Notes: generated by a model not told the origin, from the sequence alone. 64,000 bases of DNA from Roseiflexaceae bacterium (GCA_947474225.1 CANJHS010000004.1:1-64000), one strand, 5' to 3'; positions 50,933-60,035 are shown, counted from the first letter of the stretch. Numbers and translations are program-made.

Positions 50933-52675
50933 ATGCAACGAAGCCACATATACCTCGGATTGCTCTTTGCCGGTCTCGCCTTTGTATGCTTCATCGCAGT
51001 ACATCGCGAGCGTGCATGCGATGCACCCTGGCAAACAACTGTGCTGAATGATACCGCACTCGATACCGTCAAGACTGGTCTCCCCGCCGGCTGGTCTGCC
51101 GGTGCACCGGGAGTCAGGGTTGGTACATTCTCGGTTGATGGCGGTACCTCCGTACACATGATGGGGATTGGGACGTGGCTGGCTACACCACTTCTGTTAA
51201 CCGGAGCGGGCACGCATGTGTGTGTCAATGCACGTGCGTTGGCAGATAGCTCCTCTGCGACACAACTCCGCACCCGGTGGATGTGGAAGCTCCACAGCGG
51301 CGAGACCGTTACTCAGATCGGTCCTTGGCATCCGGTTCGTGCGTGGGCTGGTGCAGCCGACACGGCACCGTGGAGTGCAATTGTCGATACGACGGTTGCA
51401 CCAGTCGATGCCGAAACTTTCACCGTCCGCTTTGAGCCGTCGTCCGACGACCGCCTCTACATTGACCAGATTACACTGCGCCGCAGTTATATCGGGACTG
51501 CACTGCCGCTTGCTGATCCGGATATCGCATCTCCATTGCGTATCCGGCCGTGGCCGGGTGGCTATAATGCTGCGGTGTCGTTTTCGTATGATTTCGAATC
51601 TGCGATGGGTGGTCTGATTCATTCCCGCTCTGTCGATGACCCCAATGCGTCTCTCGATCCACTCTTGCGTGCGCAGCGCATGCGTGAGGGCTTATGGAAT
51701 TCGCTCAAATTATTTTCTCCATATCATTTTGCGGCGACCTACTATGTCAATGGCTACAATTTCCTCACCGGCAATCCGACACAGCGCCGCTTCATGGGTG
51801 ACCCGATATTTGCCTGGGCAACCAAGGCAAATGGTTGGCAGTCAGACATTTGGGCGAACCAACCATGGTTCAGTCGCGATCCGTATGCCGCAGAGGGCCA
51901 CGCACCAGATTGGTACTTCGGTGATTTGCTCGCACCTCTCCGTGATGGAGGGCACGCAATCCAGAGCCACACCTTTAGTCATTTCTATGGCGGCTACGCG
52001 AGTAGTGCCGAATGGCAGGCTGATCTCAACGCATGGAATGAACTCGCCGCCGACCACCGCATACCTGCTGCGACATCATTGGCATTCCCTTGGAGTAGTA
52101 GCGCTGGAATGACCAATGCAAATTGGGATACCCTCGAACAGGCTGGTATTGCGTCACTAACCCGTACGGCGTGGAATCCACGGCTCCCACAATATCACAT
52201 CGTCGAAGCCAAAGACGCACGCTGTCTGGCACTGCCTGGCCACGAACGCATCATGGTCTGCCCTGATTACTACCTCACCGTCGCGCGCACTCCTGCAGCC
52301 CTCGCATTGCTCGATTCCATCAGAACCCATGATGGCATGATTGATTTTTGGTCGCACACCGAAGAAGTCACCAGCGCAGAGCAGATTGCTGCGTGGCAAT
52401 CAGTCGTAGACGCAACCGCCAGCGCAGGCGATGTATGGGTAGCCCCATTGGCTGAGATTGCTGCACGGCAACAGCACATCAATGCCCTGCAACAGCAATT
52501 GTGGAGCGACCAGCAGGGTACGCATGTGCGTGTTACGAATCCTTCGACAACCGCACTGTCACGTATAGCGCTACGGCTCACGGATGGATGGATATTCACA
52601 CAGACAAAGTCTTCGGACGCTGTGCTCGATCTCGCGGTAGGGCAAACGGTCACCTTTGATATCAGCCAGCCCTGA
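50933..52675 (+). CDS. Membrane-anchored polysaccharide deacetylase-like protein
   Basis: The 580-residue protein has an N-terminal anchor (HIYLGLLFAGLAFVCFIAVH), a beta-rich region (about 30-190) resembling a carbohydrate-binding sandwich, then a NodB-like domain. The motifs are NAAVSFSYDFESAMGG (metal-binding Asp region; TFDD is replaced by SYDFE), HAIQSHTFSHFYGGY (HxxxH zinc pair) and SLAFPWSSSAG. Such enzymes remove N- or O-acetyl groups from polysaccharides. The second Asp of the TFDD motif is not obvious, so activity is unproven. The ATG lies six bases after the M14 stop; a GTG overlapping that stop by four bases is an alternative start. Confidence 0.78.
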   Translation: MQRSHIYLGLLFAGLAFVCFIAVHRERACDAPWQTTVLNDTALDTVKTGLPAGWSAGAPGVRVGTFSVDGGTSVHMMGIGTWLATPLLLTGAGTHVCVNARALADSSSATQLRTRWMWKLHSGETVTQIGPWHPVRAWAGAADTAPWSAIVDTTVAPVDAETFTVRFEPSSDDRLYIDQITLRRSYIGTALPLADPDIASPLRIRPWPGGYNAAVSFSYDFESAMGGLIHSRSVDDPNASLDPLLRAQRMREGLWNSLKLFSPYHFAATYYVNGYNFLTGNPTQRRFMGDPIFAWATKANGWQSDIWANQPWFSRDPYAAEGHAPDWYFGDLLAPLRDGGHAIQSHTFSHFYGGYASSAEWQADLNAWNELAADHRIPAATSLAFPWSSSAGMTNANWDTLEQAGIASLTRTAWNPRLPQYHIVEAKDARCLALPGHERIMVCPDYYLTVARTPAALALLDSIRTHDGMIDFWSHTEEVTSAEQIAAWQSVVDATASAGDVWVAPLAEIAARQQHINALQQQLWSDQQGTHVRVTNPSTTALSRIALRLTDGWIFTQTKSSDAVLDLAVGQTVTFDISQP

Positions 52676-52739
52676 CCATCCCATGTATACTTGATTCATT
52701 CGCCGCACCCTCCGCCTTTCAGCATCGAGAACGCCCACT

Positions 52740-54011
52740 GTGTTGAGTCGTAGTTCCATACAACGTCTGGTCGTCTGGGTGTGCGTAGGCACGTTGATTG
52801 CTTGTAGCACGCCTCAGACTGTTGCACCCGTTGTCCCAACACTTAATCCGAGTGGACTCATTGCGACGTCCGTTGCGTCGAATCAAGTGAGTTCCCAACT
52901 CGAATCGCTGGGTAATTTCCCCCGGATTGACGAGGTCGAATTCGGTGTCGTCGAGCACCTCTTTTATACCGACCGTGAACGGGTCTTGACATTGACCGAG
53001 ATTGCCGGGTTCGATTGGGTCCGTCAGCAAATCCACTGGAAGGATGTCGAAGCATCGCCTGGTGTGTATTACTGGGATGAAGTCGATCGAATCATCGCAG
53101 ATACCTCCGCTCATAACGTGAAATTAATGATTAGCGTGGTCCAGGCACCTGCTTTTTATGAAACCAATCATGGCATACCCATCGATCCTATCCCATTCGG
53201 CAATTTCGTTGAAAACATGGTCCAGCGCTACGGGGGGCTGATCACCGCCGTGGAAATCTGGAATGAACCCAACCTCGCTGTTGAAAACGGCGGTACGATT
53301 GATGACGCGGCAATTGCACATTACGCCGAGATGCTCATTGAGGCATACCGCCGTATCAAAACTGTGCGTTCGTATACCTACGTCATCGCCGCTGCGCCTT
53401 CGTCGACGGGGGTCAACGATGTGAACATTGCCATGGACGACACGGTTTTTTTGAACAAACTGTATACATACAACAACGGCGCCGTTAAAGACTCGTTCGA
53501 TGCCCAAGGAGTACACCCCGGTGCCGCTGCAAATCCGCCTGACACGATGTATCCCGACAAACCAGGCAACCCAATTGGCTGGAATAATCACCCCACACAC
53601 TACTTTCGCCATGTCGAAGACATCCGCAAAACAATGATTGCAAATGGCCTTGCCGACAAACAAATCTGGCTGACCGAGTATGGTTGGGCGACCGTCAATA
53701 ACACTCCAGGCTATGAATATGGCAAAGAAGTTACTATGGAAGAACAAGCGCAATACATCGGTGATGCGACACAGATGGTGTACAAATCATATCGCGACGA
53801 GGTAGGGCGTTCGTGGATTGGTGTGATGTTTCTCTGGAATATGAATTTTTCAGTGTTGTGGGACCAACAGGGCAATCCGCTCCACGAACAGGCATCCTAT
53901 AGCATCCTCAATCCGGATTGGAGCCCACGACCCGCTTTTATTGCCCTCCAAGGTATCCACATGCGCATCAAGAAAGAGCAAGGGAAGTGGACTCCACCAG
54001 CCACACCATGA
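52740..54011 (+). CDS. Lipoprotein glycoside hydrolase of clan GH-A
   Basis: The 423-residue protein has a lipoprotein signal with lipobox VGTLIACS (Cys at about residue 22). The mature part is a TIM-barrel hydrolase: IAGFDWVRQQIHWKDVE, AVEIWNEPNLAVENGG (acid/base Glu in NEP) and IWLTEYGWATVN (nucleophile Glu in TEYG). NEP plus TEYG marks clan GH-A, as in GH5, GH39 and related endo-glycanases; family is undecided. The start is a GTG with only a weak ribosome site. It ends the plus-strand trio and is followed by a long hairpin. Confidence 0.85.
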   Translation: MLSRSSIQRLVVWVCVGTLIACSTPQTVAPVVPTLNPSGLIATSVASNQVSSQLESLGNFPRIDEVEFGVVEHLFYTDRERVLTLTEIAGFDWVRQQIHWKDVEASPGVYYWDEVDRIIADTSAHNVKLMISVVQAPAFYETNHGIPIDPIPFGNFVENMVQRYGGLITAVEIWNEPNLAVENGGTIDDAAIAHYAEMLIEAYRRIKTVRSYTYVIAAAPSSTGVNDVNIAMDDTVFLNKLYTYNNGAVKDSFDAQGVHPGAAANPPDTMYPDKPGNPIGWNNHPTHYFRHVEDIRKTMIANGLADKQIWLTEYGWATVNNTPGYEYGKEVTMEEQAQYIGDATQMVYKSYRDEVGRSWIGVMFLWNMNFSVLWDQQGNPLHEQASYSILNPDWSPRPAFIALQGIHMRIKKEQGKWTPPATP

Positions 54012-54166
54012 CGATTTTTCTCTAGGGAAAGCCGCACCGCTCCGCACTGCGGACTCTCTCCGACATTGTCTGTGCACGAAACGTATAACGTATATCATTC
54101 AGCCTCATGCTGTACATGGGCGAATACGCGCAATCACGACCCACTTTCATAGTGTTCGCTATGCAC

Positions 54167-54204
54167 AACGAAGCCCCCATGCAGAAAAGCATGGGGGCTT
54201 CGTT
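54167..54204. terminator. Long hairpin between the glycoside hydrolase and the TMEM43-like gene
   Basis: A perfect 16-bp stem (AACGAAGCCCCCATGC and its complement, six-base loop) lies between convergent stops. The flanking T/A runs are weak, so termination strength is uncertain. Confidence 0.7.
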
Positions 54205-54218
54205 TCGAGATGCTGCTT

Positions 54219-55403
54219 CTACGTCATTTTGGGTGGTGAGTTGTCGACCTCGTTGGTATCTGATGAAGAGCTTCCGGCTGCAGAAGCACCAACCTTACCG
54301 GGGGCATTATTGCGGCGATGCAAATAGAAGTACACACCTCCTCCGATGAGGAGAAGAGCGGCAATCAGCAGATAGATATTGTGTGCGATTTGGCTGACAA
54401 TGATTATCGCCACGCCAAGTACCAATGCGATAATTGCATTGATAAAGCCGGTAATACCTTCGACCACATTCCCGATAATCCCAATGACACCCAAGACACG
54501 CGCAAGTGGTTGGACAATCAACTGCAAACCCAAGAAAATTCCGAAGATTCCTAATAGTCGTACAATCCAGACTGTTACAACGTATTCTGAGTGCATTGTG
54601 TTCAATGCTTCTTGGTTTGATCCAATGAACATCCGAAAGAACTGCTCATCTTCGACGGTTTTGCTGACAATCGTTGTACCGTTTTGTTGTCCAAATGCTG
54701 TCACGGTCTTGCCGACAGGCAACACGGTGTACGAAATGCGAATGTCGCCGACGACTGGCTGTGTTGCTGCAGTCGCTGAAGAAAAAATGTAGTTCCCCGT
54801 CTGGGTATACCCAGCAGGCAATTCAACCGGTTCTGGAGTGATTTTGTCGCCTTCAGGAAGTTGAATTGTCTGTGGATTTAACTCGAAGTTGTTGATGGTA
54901 GCGTAGTCTGTCGTAAGGGTCGCATTATCCAGCACTTTGGCGGGATTTACGTGACCAGTTGGCTCGTTAAAAGCGTTTGAATCAGATGGAGCATCAGTCC
55001 ATACTTTCGTGTAGGTATAGGTAGTCGTGGTCGTTGAACCACCGCCAATTGCGTCATCTTGCGTGGTCGATTCGCTCTTTTCGTTCCACGCGTACATTTC
55101 GACGACACGATTCAACGAGACATAATTGCCATCTGCGAGATACGGTGCATCACCGAGCTGGACATTTGTTCCCAACGCTCCCGTGACCGAAACGAACGCC
55201 CCATCATTTGTCGCAGAGGGTTGTGTTGAATCGACTTGAACGGCAGTCGCAGCAATTTTTGAGAGATCACGGATGCCCTCTCCGTACCAGAGACCCCATA
55301 TGGCGATGGGAATCAACACGAGACCAAAAATCAGACCACCAAACGAATTAGAAACTCGTTGTCCCCAGCCCTGACGGGTTACTCTCACTACTTTGTTACT
55401 CAT
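54219..55403 (-). CDS. TMEM43/LUMA-family membrane protein
   Basis: The 394-residue protein opens with VTRQGWGQRVSNSFGGLIFG, followed by a helix and WYGEGIRD, as in bacterial TMEM43-family proteins (SWGxRxxxSFxG...NEG pattern). A large extracytoplasmic central region (about 45-265) follows, including ITEPVELPAGY-like PEPVELPAGYTQTGNYIF, and then 3-4 C-terminal helices with LLGIFGIFLGLQLIVQPLARV and glycine-rich IALVLGVAIIIV. The tail is acidic-serine rich. In animals TMEM43 is an inner nuclear membrane protein; bacterial function is not established. GAGG lies before the ATG. Confidence 0.85.
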   Translation of the reverse strand: MSNKVVRVTRQGWGQRVSNSFGGLIFGLVLIPIAIWGLWYGEGIRDLSKIAATAVQVDSTQPSATNDGAFVSVTGALGTNVQLGDAPYLADGNYVSLNRVVEMYAWNEKSESTTQDDAIGGGSTTTTTYTYTKVWTDAPSDSNAFNEPTGHVNPAKVLDNATLTTDYATINNFELNPQTIQLPEGDKITPEPVELPAGYTQTGNYIFSSATAATQPVVGDIRISYTVLPVGKTVTAFGQQNGTTIVSKTVEDEQFFRMFIGSNQEALNTMHSEYVVTVWIVRLLGIFGIFLGLQLIVQPLARVLGVIGIIGNVVEGITGFINAIIALVLGVAIIIVSQIAHNIYLLIAALLLIGGGVYFYLHRRNNAPGKVGASAAGSSSSDTNEVDNSPPKMT

Positions 55404-55487
55404 ATTGTCCTCACTTTCAGTGTGGGTAAATTATACGCTTAGTCCTCTGTTTTAGCACATAGTACGGGCCTATGTGAGGACAGGTTG

Positions 55488-55496
55488 TGTTATATT
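55488..55496 (+). promoter_or_regulatory. Extended -10 promoter (TGTTATATT) of the HDAC-family gene, leaderless type
   Basis: TGT-TATATT ends exactly six bases before the ATG; no Shine-Dalgarno site or normal -35 box is visible. Confidence 0.45.
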
Positions 55497-55502
55497 TACT
55501 CA

Positions 55503-56399
55503 ATGAATCTGTACTACAGTGATACATTTGAGATTCCACTTCCTCTTGGACATCGCTTCCCTATGCCGAAATTTCGTCTTCTTCGCGAACGTTTGCGCGA
55601 GATGAATGAGACAGAGATGCACACATTTATCGAGTCACCGTTGGCCGCATTAGACACTGTAGAGCGCGTGCATGCATCCCTGTATGTGCAACAGGTTATT
55701 GATGGAGCGCTCTCTGCGACAGAACAACGACGCATCGGTATTCCTTGGTCAGCGGCTTTCGTCGAGCGCGCGCGGCGAGTCTGCGGGGCTACCACCGCCG
55801 CTCTCACAGCTGCTATGAATGATGGAGGTGCGATTCACCTTGCAGGAGGAACGCATCATGCCTGTCGCTCACATGGTGAAGGGTATTGTGTCTTTAATGA
55901 TGTTGCTGTTGCAGCAATGGATGGTCGCTCCAGAGGGATCATCCGCCGTGCACTTGTGGTAGACCTCGATGTGCACCAGGGGAACGGCACTGCAGATATC
56001 ATGACCGGTGAGGATTGGTGTTACAGCTTCTCGATGCATGGCGCCAAGAATTATCCATTTCGTAAAATTCCTAGCGACTGTGACATCGAGTTTGCCGATG
56101 GGACGCAGGACGACGAATACCTCAGCACGCTCGACACGGCACTGGATTTTGTCAGTGCTGCTTCGCGTCCGGATGTGGTGTTTTATACTTCGGGTGCAGA
56201 TGCACATGAGAATGACTCAATTGGTCGCTTAGCGCTAACCAAAGCCGGCCTTCAAGAACGCGATAGGATGGTGTTTGCTCGCTGTCGCACACTGGGGGTA
56301 CCGTTTGTCGTGACGATGGCGGGCGGGTATGGTCGAGATATCAACGACACTGTTGATATTCACTATGTTACTGTTATGGAAGCACTAAAGGCGTCATGA
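55503..56399 (+). CDS. Histone-deacetylase-family (AcuC/HdaH-like) deacetylase
   Basis: The 298-residue zinc amidohydrolase has the family markers: FPMPKFRLLRERL, the catalytic His pair in GGTHHACRSHGEGYC, FNDVAVAA, the zinc ligands in VVDLDVHQGNGTADI (Asp and His) and YTSGADAHEND (Asp), and the catalytic-region VTMAGGYGRD. Bacterial relatives deacylate acetylated lysines (AcuC on acetyl-CoA synthetase) or acetylpolyamines. The target here is unknown. The chosen ATG is preceded by the -10 box; a short in-frame ATG 6 codons earlier is upstream of the predicted transcript start. It overlaps the phosphoesterase gene by four bases. Confidence 0.93.
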   Translation: MNLYYSDTFEIPLPLGHRFPMPKFRLLRERLREMNETEMHTFIESPLAALDTVERVHASLYVQQVIDGALSATEQRRIGIPWSAAFVERARRVCGATTAALTAAMNDGGAIHLAGGTHHACRSHGEGYCVFNDVAVAAMDGRSRGIIRRALVVDLDVHQGNGTADIMTGEDWCYSFSMHGAKNYPFRKIPSDCDIEFADGTQDDEYLSTLDTALDFVSAASRPDVVFYTSGADAHENDSIGRLALTKAGLQERDRMVFARCRTLGVPFVVTMAGGYGRDINDTVDIHYVTVMEALKAS

Positions 56400-57028
56400 C
56401 GACGATTCATCCAACCACATTCGTCACGTTAGTGCTGTGCCCTGAGCGTGTCGTCTGGTGGGCACAACAAAAAACGATTTTCGTCGCAGACCTCCACCTC
56501 GGTCGCGCTGCAATGCCGCCCCACGTTGCCAATACCACGGCTATACAGACGCTCGAGCGGTTGACCGCTATTGTTCGTCGGTACGATGCACAACGTATTG
56601 TCTTCTTGGGTGATTTGTTTCATATGAAGCGGCAATATAACGCTGATTTACTCAGTGTGGTTACCGCGTGGCGTGAACAATTCCCAACGTTGGACCTGCT
56701 GTTGGTACGTGGCAACCACGAGCGTGTCTTGGGCGATCCTCCAGTGCAGCTCAACATAACGTGTGTTGATCCGGGATACACCGTAGAAGGCTTGACCTTT
56801 CTCCATGAACCGCGTACCACCGACGGATATACGCTCTGTGCGCACCTTCATCCGTGCATTCTCGTCCCGAGTGTGCGCGTTGCTGCAGAAGCCGTTCCAT
56901 GCTTTGTGATAGGAAATACCTATCTTGTGATACCGGCATTCGAAGATTTGGTACCGGGACGAATTATCCCTCATCGTGCGGACGAGTCATATGCCTATAT
57001 TCAAAACGGCGCGGTTGTGACGCAATGA
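56396..57028 (+). CDS. PdeM-like metallophosphoesterase
   Basis: The 210-residue protein has the calcineurin-like motifs: TIFVADLHLGRAAMP (DxH), IVFLGDLFHMKRQYN (GDxxH), LLVRGNHERV (GNHE), LTFLHEPRT and CAHLHPCILV (GHxHP-like). The HEP and HLHP motifs are typical of PdeM, the phosphoesterase often found beside DNA-ligase/RecQ-like genes; neither gene is nearby here. Coupled by ATGA overlap to the HDAC-family gene, which gives no clear pathway. Confidence 0.9.
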   Translation: MTTIHPTTFVTLVLCPERVVWWAQQKTIFVADLHLGRAAMPPHVANTTAIQTLERLTAIVRRYDAQRIVFLGDLFHMKRQYNADLLSVVTAWREQFPTLDLLLVRGNHERVLGDPPVQLNITCVDPGYTVEGLTFLHEPRTTDGYTLCAHLHPCILVPSVRVAAEAVPCFVIGNTYLVIPAFEDLVPGRIIPHRADESYAYIQNGAVVTQ

Positions 57029-57112
57029 CACGGGAACTGATATTGCAGGTGAGTGTATCTGTCGAATGCCGCGCGACGCCAATCACTGCAACCGTTGCAT
57101 GGCTTCGTACCG

Positions 57113-57141
57113 TTGATAGTCGTAGGCGCGCGTGTTATTAT
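57113..57141 (+). promoter_or_regulatory. Sigma-70-type promoter of apaG
   Basis: TTGATA and TATTAT are 17 bases apart, and TGT in front of the -10 box gives an extended element. Both hexamers match 5 of 6 consensus positions. It lies 30 bases before the apaG ATG. Confidence 0.7.
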
Positions 57142-57171
57142 GCACTACACATACAGATGTAGGATGAGTGC

Positions 57172-57573
57172 ATGCACCAGCGAGCGTTTTTCTACAAAGA
57201 AACGAACGGCTTTCGTGTGACCGTTCATCCAACGTACCTTGTCGCAGAGTCCGATCAACATATAGGACGATACGTCTTCTCATATACGGTTCGTATTGAG
57301 AACTGTAGTCGCATCATTGCCCAATTGCGGAGTCGTGATTGGACAATTTCTGATAGTGTTGGCGAAGAATATCACGTCAGTGGCGAGGGTGTGGTCGGGC
57401 AGCAGCCGATACTCCAACCAAGTGATGTGCATGAATACCGCAGCTTCTGTGTCCTGAAATCCGGGCACGGCAGTATGGGTGGATACTATACCTTTACCGA
57501 TAGCGACAACAACGATTTCGAAGTGTTGATCCCGGTATTCCTTTTGACCATCCCCGACTTGCCCATTCAGTGA
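57172..57573 (+). CDS. apaG: ApaG-family protein
   Basis: The 133-residue protein follows the ApaG pattern: FRVTVHPTYLVAESDQ, GRYVFSYTVRIENCS, AQLRSRDWTISD, GEGVVGQQPILQPSDV, Y/SFCVLKSGHGSMGGYYTF and EVLIPVFLL. ApaG (DUF525) has an Ig-like/FN3-like fold and is linked to Co2+/Mg2+ homeostasis in enterobacteria; F-box relatives use the same domain. AGGA precedes the ATG. Its stop overlaps a GTG in front of the aminotransferase, so the two may be coupled. Confidence 0.93.
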   Translation: MHQRAFFYKETNGFRVTVHPTYLVAESDQHIGRYVFSYTVRIENCSRIIAQLRSRDWTISDSVGEEYHVSGEGVVGQQPILQPSDVHEYRSFCVLKSGHGSMGGYYTFTDSDNNDFEVLIPVFLLTIPDLPIQ

Positions 57574-57590
57574 ATCGAGAGTATCGCATC

Positions 57591-58742
57591 ATGGATTTGT
57601 CTCGTATCCTTCAACTCCAGCGTACCCCCGGAGTTTTTGACCTTGCATGGGGACATCCTGACTTGTCCCTGCTCCCTGTCGCTGACATTAAAGCCGCAAC
57701 GCTGAGTGCTCTCGAGCGCTATGCAGGCGTGATGTTGACCTATGGTATCGATCGTGGTGTCGGTCCTTTACGGGATATGGTAGCTGCGCAGATTGGTCAA
57801 TCAGAAGGGGTCACTCCTCAGCCGAGCGAAATCATGCTGAGCGCCGGTAATTCTCAGGCTCTCTCACAGGTTGCAATGCTCTATGCTGCACCGAATGATG
57901 TAGTTTTTGTGGAAAACCCCACCTATCATCTTGCCTTGCGCATCCTGCGTGACTTGCCCGTACGCATTCATCCCATCAATGGTGACCAAGACGGACTCGA
58001 TGTCGAGGAATTGGGCCAAGCAATAGATTCTTATCGTGCTGCTGGTCAGCAGATTGCTTTTCTCTATACCATCCCAACCTATCAAAATCCCACCGGTGTG
58101 ACGCTCAGCGCAGCACGTCGTGACGCGTTGCGGGAGTTGCAGGCGCGTAGCGGATTGCGCATCGTCGAGGATGATGTATATCGGGAGCTGTGGTTTGACG
58201 AAAAGCCGCTCCCGTCGCTGTGGGCAACATTCCCACGTGGGAGTGTCATCAGACTTGGTTCTTTTTCCAAATCACTAGCCCCTGGATTGCGCATCGGCTT
58301 TATCACCGCCGACACCGCGACCATCGACCGATTATCTGGGTGCGGTTTGCTAGATAGTGGTGGTGGGATGGCGCATTTTCCTGCATTCATCCTCGCAGAA
58401 CTCTATAGCAATGGATCGTACGACCGTATCGTTGCTACATACCGTCAGAACTATGCAGAACGTCGGAATGCGCTCGAAAAAGCGCTGCAGCCTTTGTATG
58501 CACATGGTTATACATGGCAACCTCCACATGGCGGATATTTCTTGTGGATGCGATTGCCACCGACGATTACCGCGAGCAGTGCACTGGCCAGGATTCGGGC
58601 AAAGAGCGTCGATGCATTGCCAGCGACGCTGTTTAGTAGCAAACCGTTAGGATACGAAGCCATACGGATGGCCTACAGCCTCTACACGCCAAATGAACTC
58701 AGCGCTGCCGGCAGCGCAATTGTCGCTGCCCTGACTTCGTAA
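57591..58742 (+). CDS. PLP-dependent class I/II aminotransferase
   Basis: The 383-residue enzyme is of the LysN/2-aminoadipate or MocR-C-terminal type: VFDLAWGHPDLSLLP, YGIDRGVGPLRDMVA, LSAGNSQALSQV, TIPTYQNPTG (Asn-Pro-Thr-Gly), VEDDVYRELWF (PLP-contacting Asp/Tyr) and GSFSKSLAPGLRIGF with the Schiff-base Lys. It probably transfers an amino group from a broad amino acid to 2-oxoglutarate. The start is uncertain: the chosen ATG has GAGAG nine bases upstream; a GTG seven codons earlier overlaps the apaG stop (GTGA) but has no site. Confidence 0.9.
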   Translation: MDLSRILQLQRTPGVFDLAWGHPDLSLLPVADIKAATLSALERYAGVMLTYGIDRGVGPLRDMVAAQIGQSEGVTPQPSEIMLSAGNSQALSQVAMLYAAPNDVVFVENPTYHLALRILRDLPVRIHPINGDQDGLDVEELGQAIDSYRAAGQQIAFLYTIPTYQNPTGVTLSAARRDALRELQARSGLRIVEDDVYRELWFDEKPLPSLWATFPRGSVIRLGSFSKSLAPGLRIGFITADTATIDRLSGCGLLDSGGGMAHFPAFILAELYSNGSYDRIVATYRQNYAERRNALEKALQPLYAHGYTWQPPHGGYFLWMRLPPTITASSALARIRAKSVDALPATLFSSKPLGYEAIRMAYSLYTPNELSAAGSAIVAALTS

Positions 58743-58749
58743 CAATCAA

Positions 58750-58787
58750 AAAGACTTCCTGCGCCAAGGCGTAGGGAGTCTTTTTTT
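58750..58787 (+). terminator. Intrinsic terminator after the aminotransferase
   Basis: A 14-15 bp stem with two G-U pairs (AAGACTTCCTGCGCC against GGCGTAGGGAGTCTT) is followed by seven T residues. It also lies just past the convergent glgC stop and may serve that side. Confidence 0.85.
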
Positions 58788-58793
58788 GCAGAA

Positions 58794-60035
58794 CTACCCG
58801 ATGGAGCTCCCGTCAGGATACTCCCGACTCTGCTGCCATGTCGCACCTGTGACGCGTGGAACGACCAGTACGTTCGCCCCGATGTGCGTTCCCGCAGGGA
58901 CAGTACTGCGCATCCCAATGAGTGTCAAGCCGGTATGCAGCAAATCCGGCACTTTCATGTTGGGCGCGGCAGCTGCTCCGTGCCCGATGGTTGTGTTTGC
59001 GCCAATTGTGGTGCCTTTGTCAATGATTGCCCGTGTAATGGTGCACCCTGGTGCGATTATCACATCAGGCAGAATGATGCTGTCAATAACGGTGCTCCCA
59101 GCAGGCACCACCACACCTGGCCCGATCAGCGAACCACTGACGGTCCCAGCGATTCTGCACCCATCACAAATCATGCTATTGCGGACGACTGCACCTGCAG
59201 TGATTTCTGCGGCGGGCATTTCGGCACTTTTTGTGTGAATAACCCATTCAGGGTCGCTGAGGTCGAGTGCTGGTGTCTCGCTCAGCAATGCCATGCTTGC
59301 TTCGTAATATGCCTGTACGGTGCCGACATCGGCCCAATACCCTTGAAAGTTATGGGTCAGCACAGGGGTCTGCGTAATCAGCGACGGCATCAAGTCACGG
59401 CCGATATTTACATGACTGCCTCCTTGCAGAATATCAATCAGATATTGTTTGCGAAAGAGATAGATGCCCATCGAGGCCAATGTCGAATCACTACGGGTGG
59501 GTTTTTCTTCGAACTTCGTTACCACGCCGTCGCTGTCTGTGGTGACAATACCGAAGCGCTGGACTTCGTGACGTTCCACACCATGGACTGCGATAGTAAC
59601 ATCACGCTGTGCGGCCAAATGTGCCTGAATCATCGGTCGATAGTCCATTTTGTATACATGATCGCCAGCGAGAACCAGGACGTGTTCTTCGAGTTGATCA
59701 GTTATGAAGTCAAGATTAGCGCGCAGTGCATCTCCGTTCCCTTTTTGCCAACTAATCCCAGCTCCGACATAGGGATGGAGAATGTGCACCCCACCGATAC
59801 GTCGATCCAGGTCCCAGGGCTTCCCCACACCGATGTGCTCCTGTAGTGAGCGCGGGCGGTATTGTGTCAGGACGCCGACATTCGTGATGCCAGAGTTGAT
59901 ACAGTTGGACAACGTAAAGTCTATGATGCGGTATTTGCCGGCAAACGGCACCGCAGCCTCGGCGCGCTCTGCGGTCAAAACACTCAACGCGGGGTGCTCA
60001 CCGCCCGCTAATATCAATGCAAGAACGCGACTCAT
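58794..60035 (-). CDS. glgC: GlgC-like glucose-1-phosphate adenylyltransferase with altered nucleotide signature
   Basis: The 413-residue protein has a GlgC layout: nucleotidyltransferase domain (1-about 290) with KYRIIDFTLSNCINSG, GDHVYKMDY, KFEEKP, SMGIYLF and QGYWADVGTVQAYYEA, then a left-handed beta-helix (about 295-410) with hexapeptide repeats. The usual GGxGxRLxPLTxxRAKPAVP signature reads GGEHPALSVLTAERAEAAVP: the catalytic Arg and the conserved Lys are replaced. It may be a GlgD-like regulatory or divergent subunit, though Asp in GDHVYK and Lys in FEEKP remain. ADP-glucose synthesis feeds glycogen. The start overlaps the murJ stop by four bases. Confidence 0.82.
   Translation of the reverse strand: MSRVLALILAGGEHPALSVLTAERAEAAVPFAGKYRIIDFTLSNCINSGITNVGVLTQYRPRSLQEHIGVGKPWDLDRRIGGVHILHPYVGAGISWQKGNGDALRANLDFITDQLEEHVLVLAGDHVYKMDYRPMIQAHLAAQRDVTIAVHGVERHEVQRFGIVTTDSDGVVTKFEEKPTRSDSTLASMGIYLFRKQYLIDILQGGSHVNIGRDLMPSLITQTPVLTHNFQGYWADVGTVQAYYEASMALLSETPALDLSDPEWVIHTKSAEMPAAEITAGAVVRNSMICDGCRIAGTVSGSLIGPGVVVPAGSTVIDSIILPDVIIAPGCTITRAIIDKGTTIGANTTIGHGAAAAPNMKVPDLLHTGLTLIGMRSTVPAGTHIGANVLVVPRVTGATWQQSREYPDGSSIG

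Noticed and set aside
57025-57162. A 45-codon frame overlapping the end of the PdeM-like gene by ATGA
   Set aside because: The overlap is suggestive, but the peptide is basic low-complexity with no ribosome site, and it spans the good apaG promoter, so it is probably not a gene.
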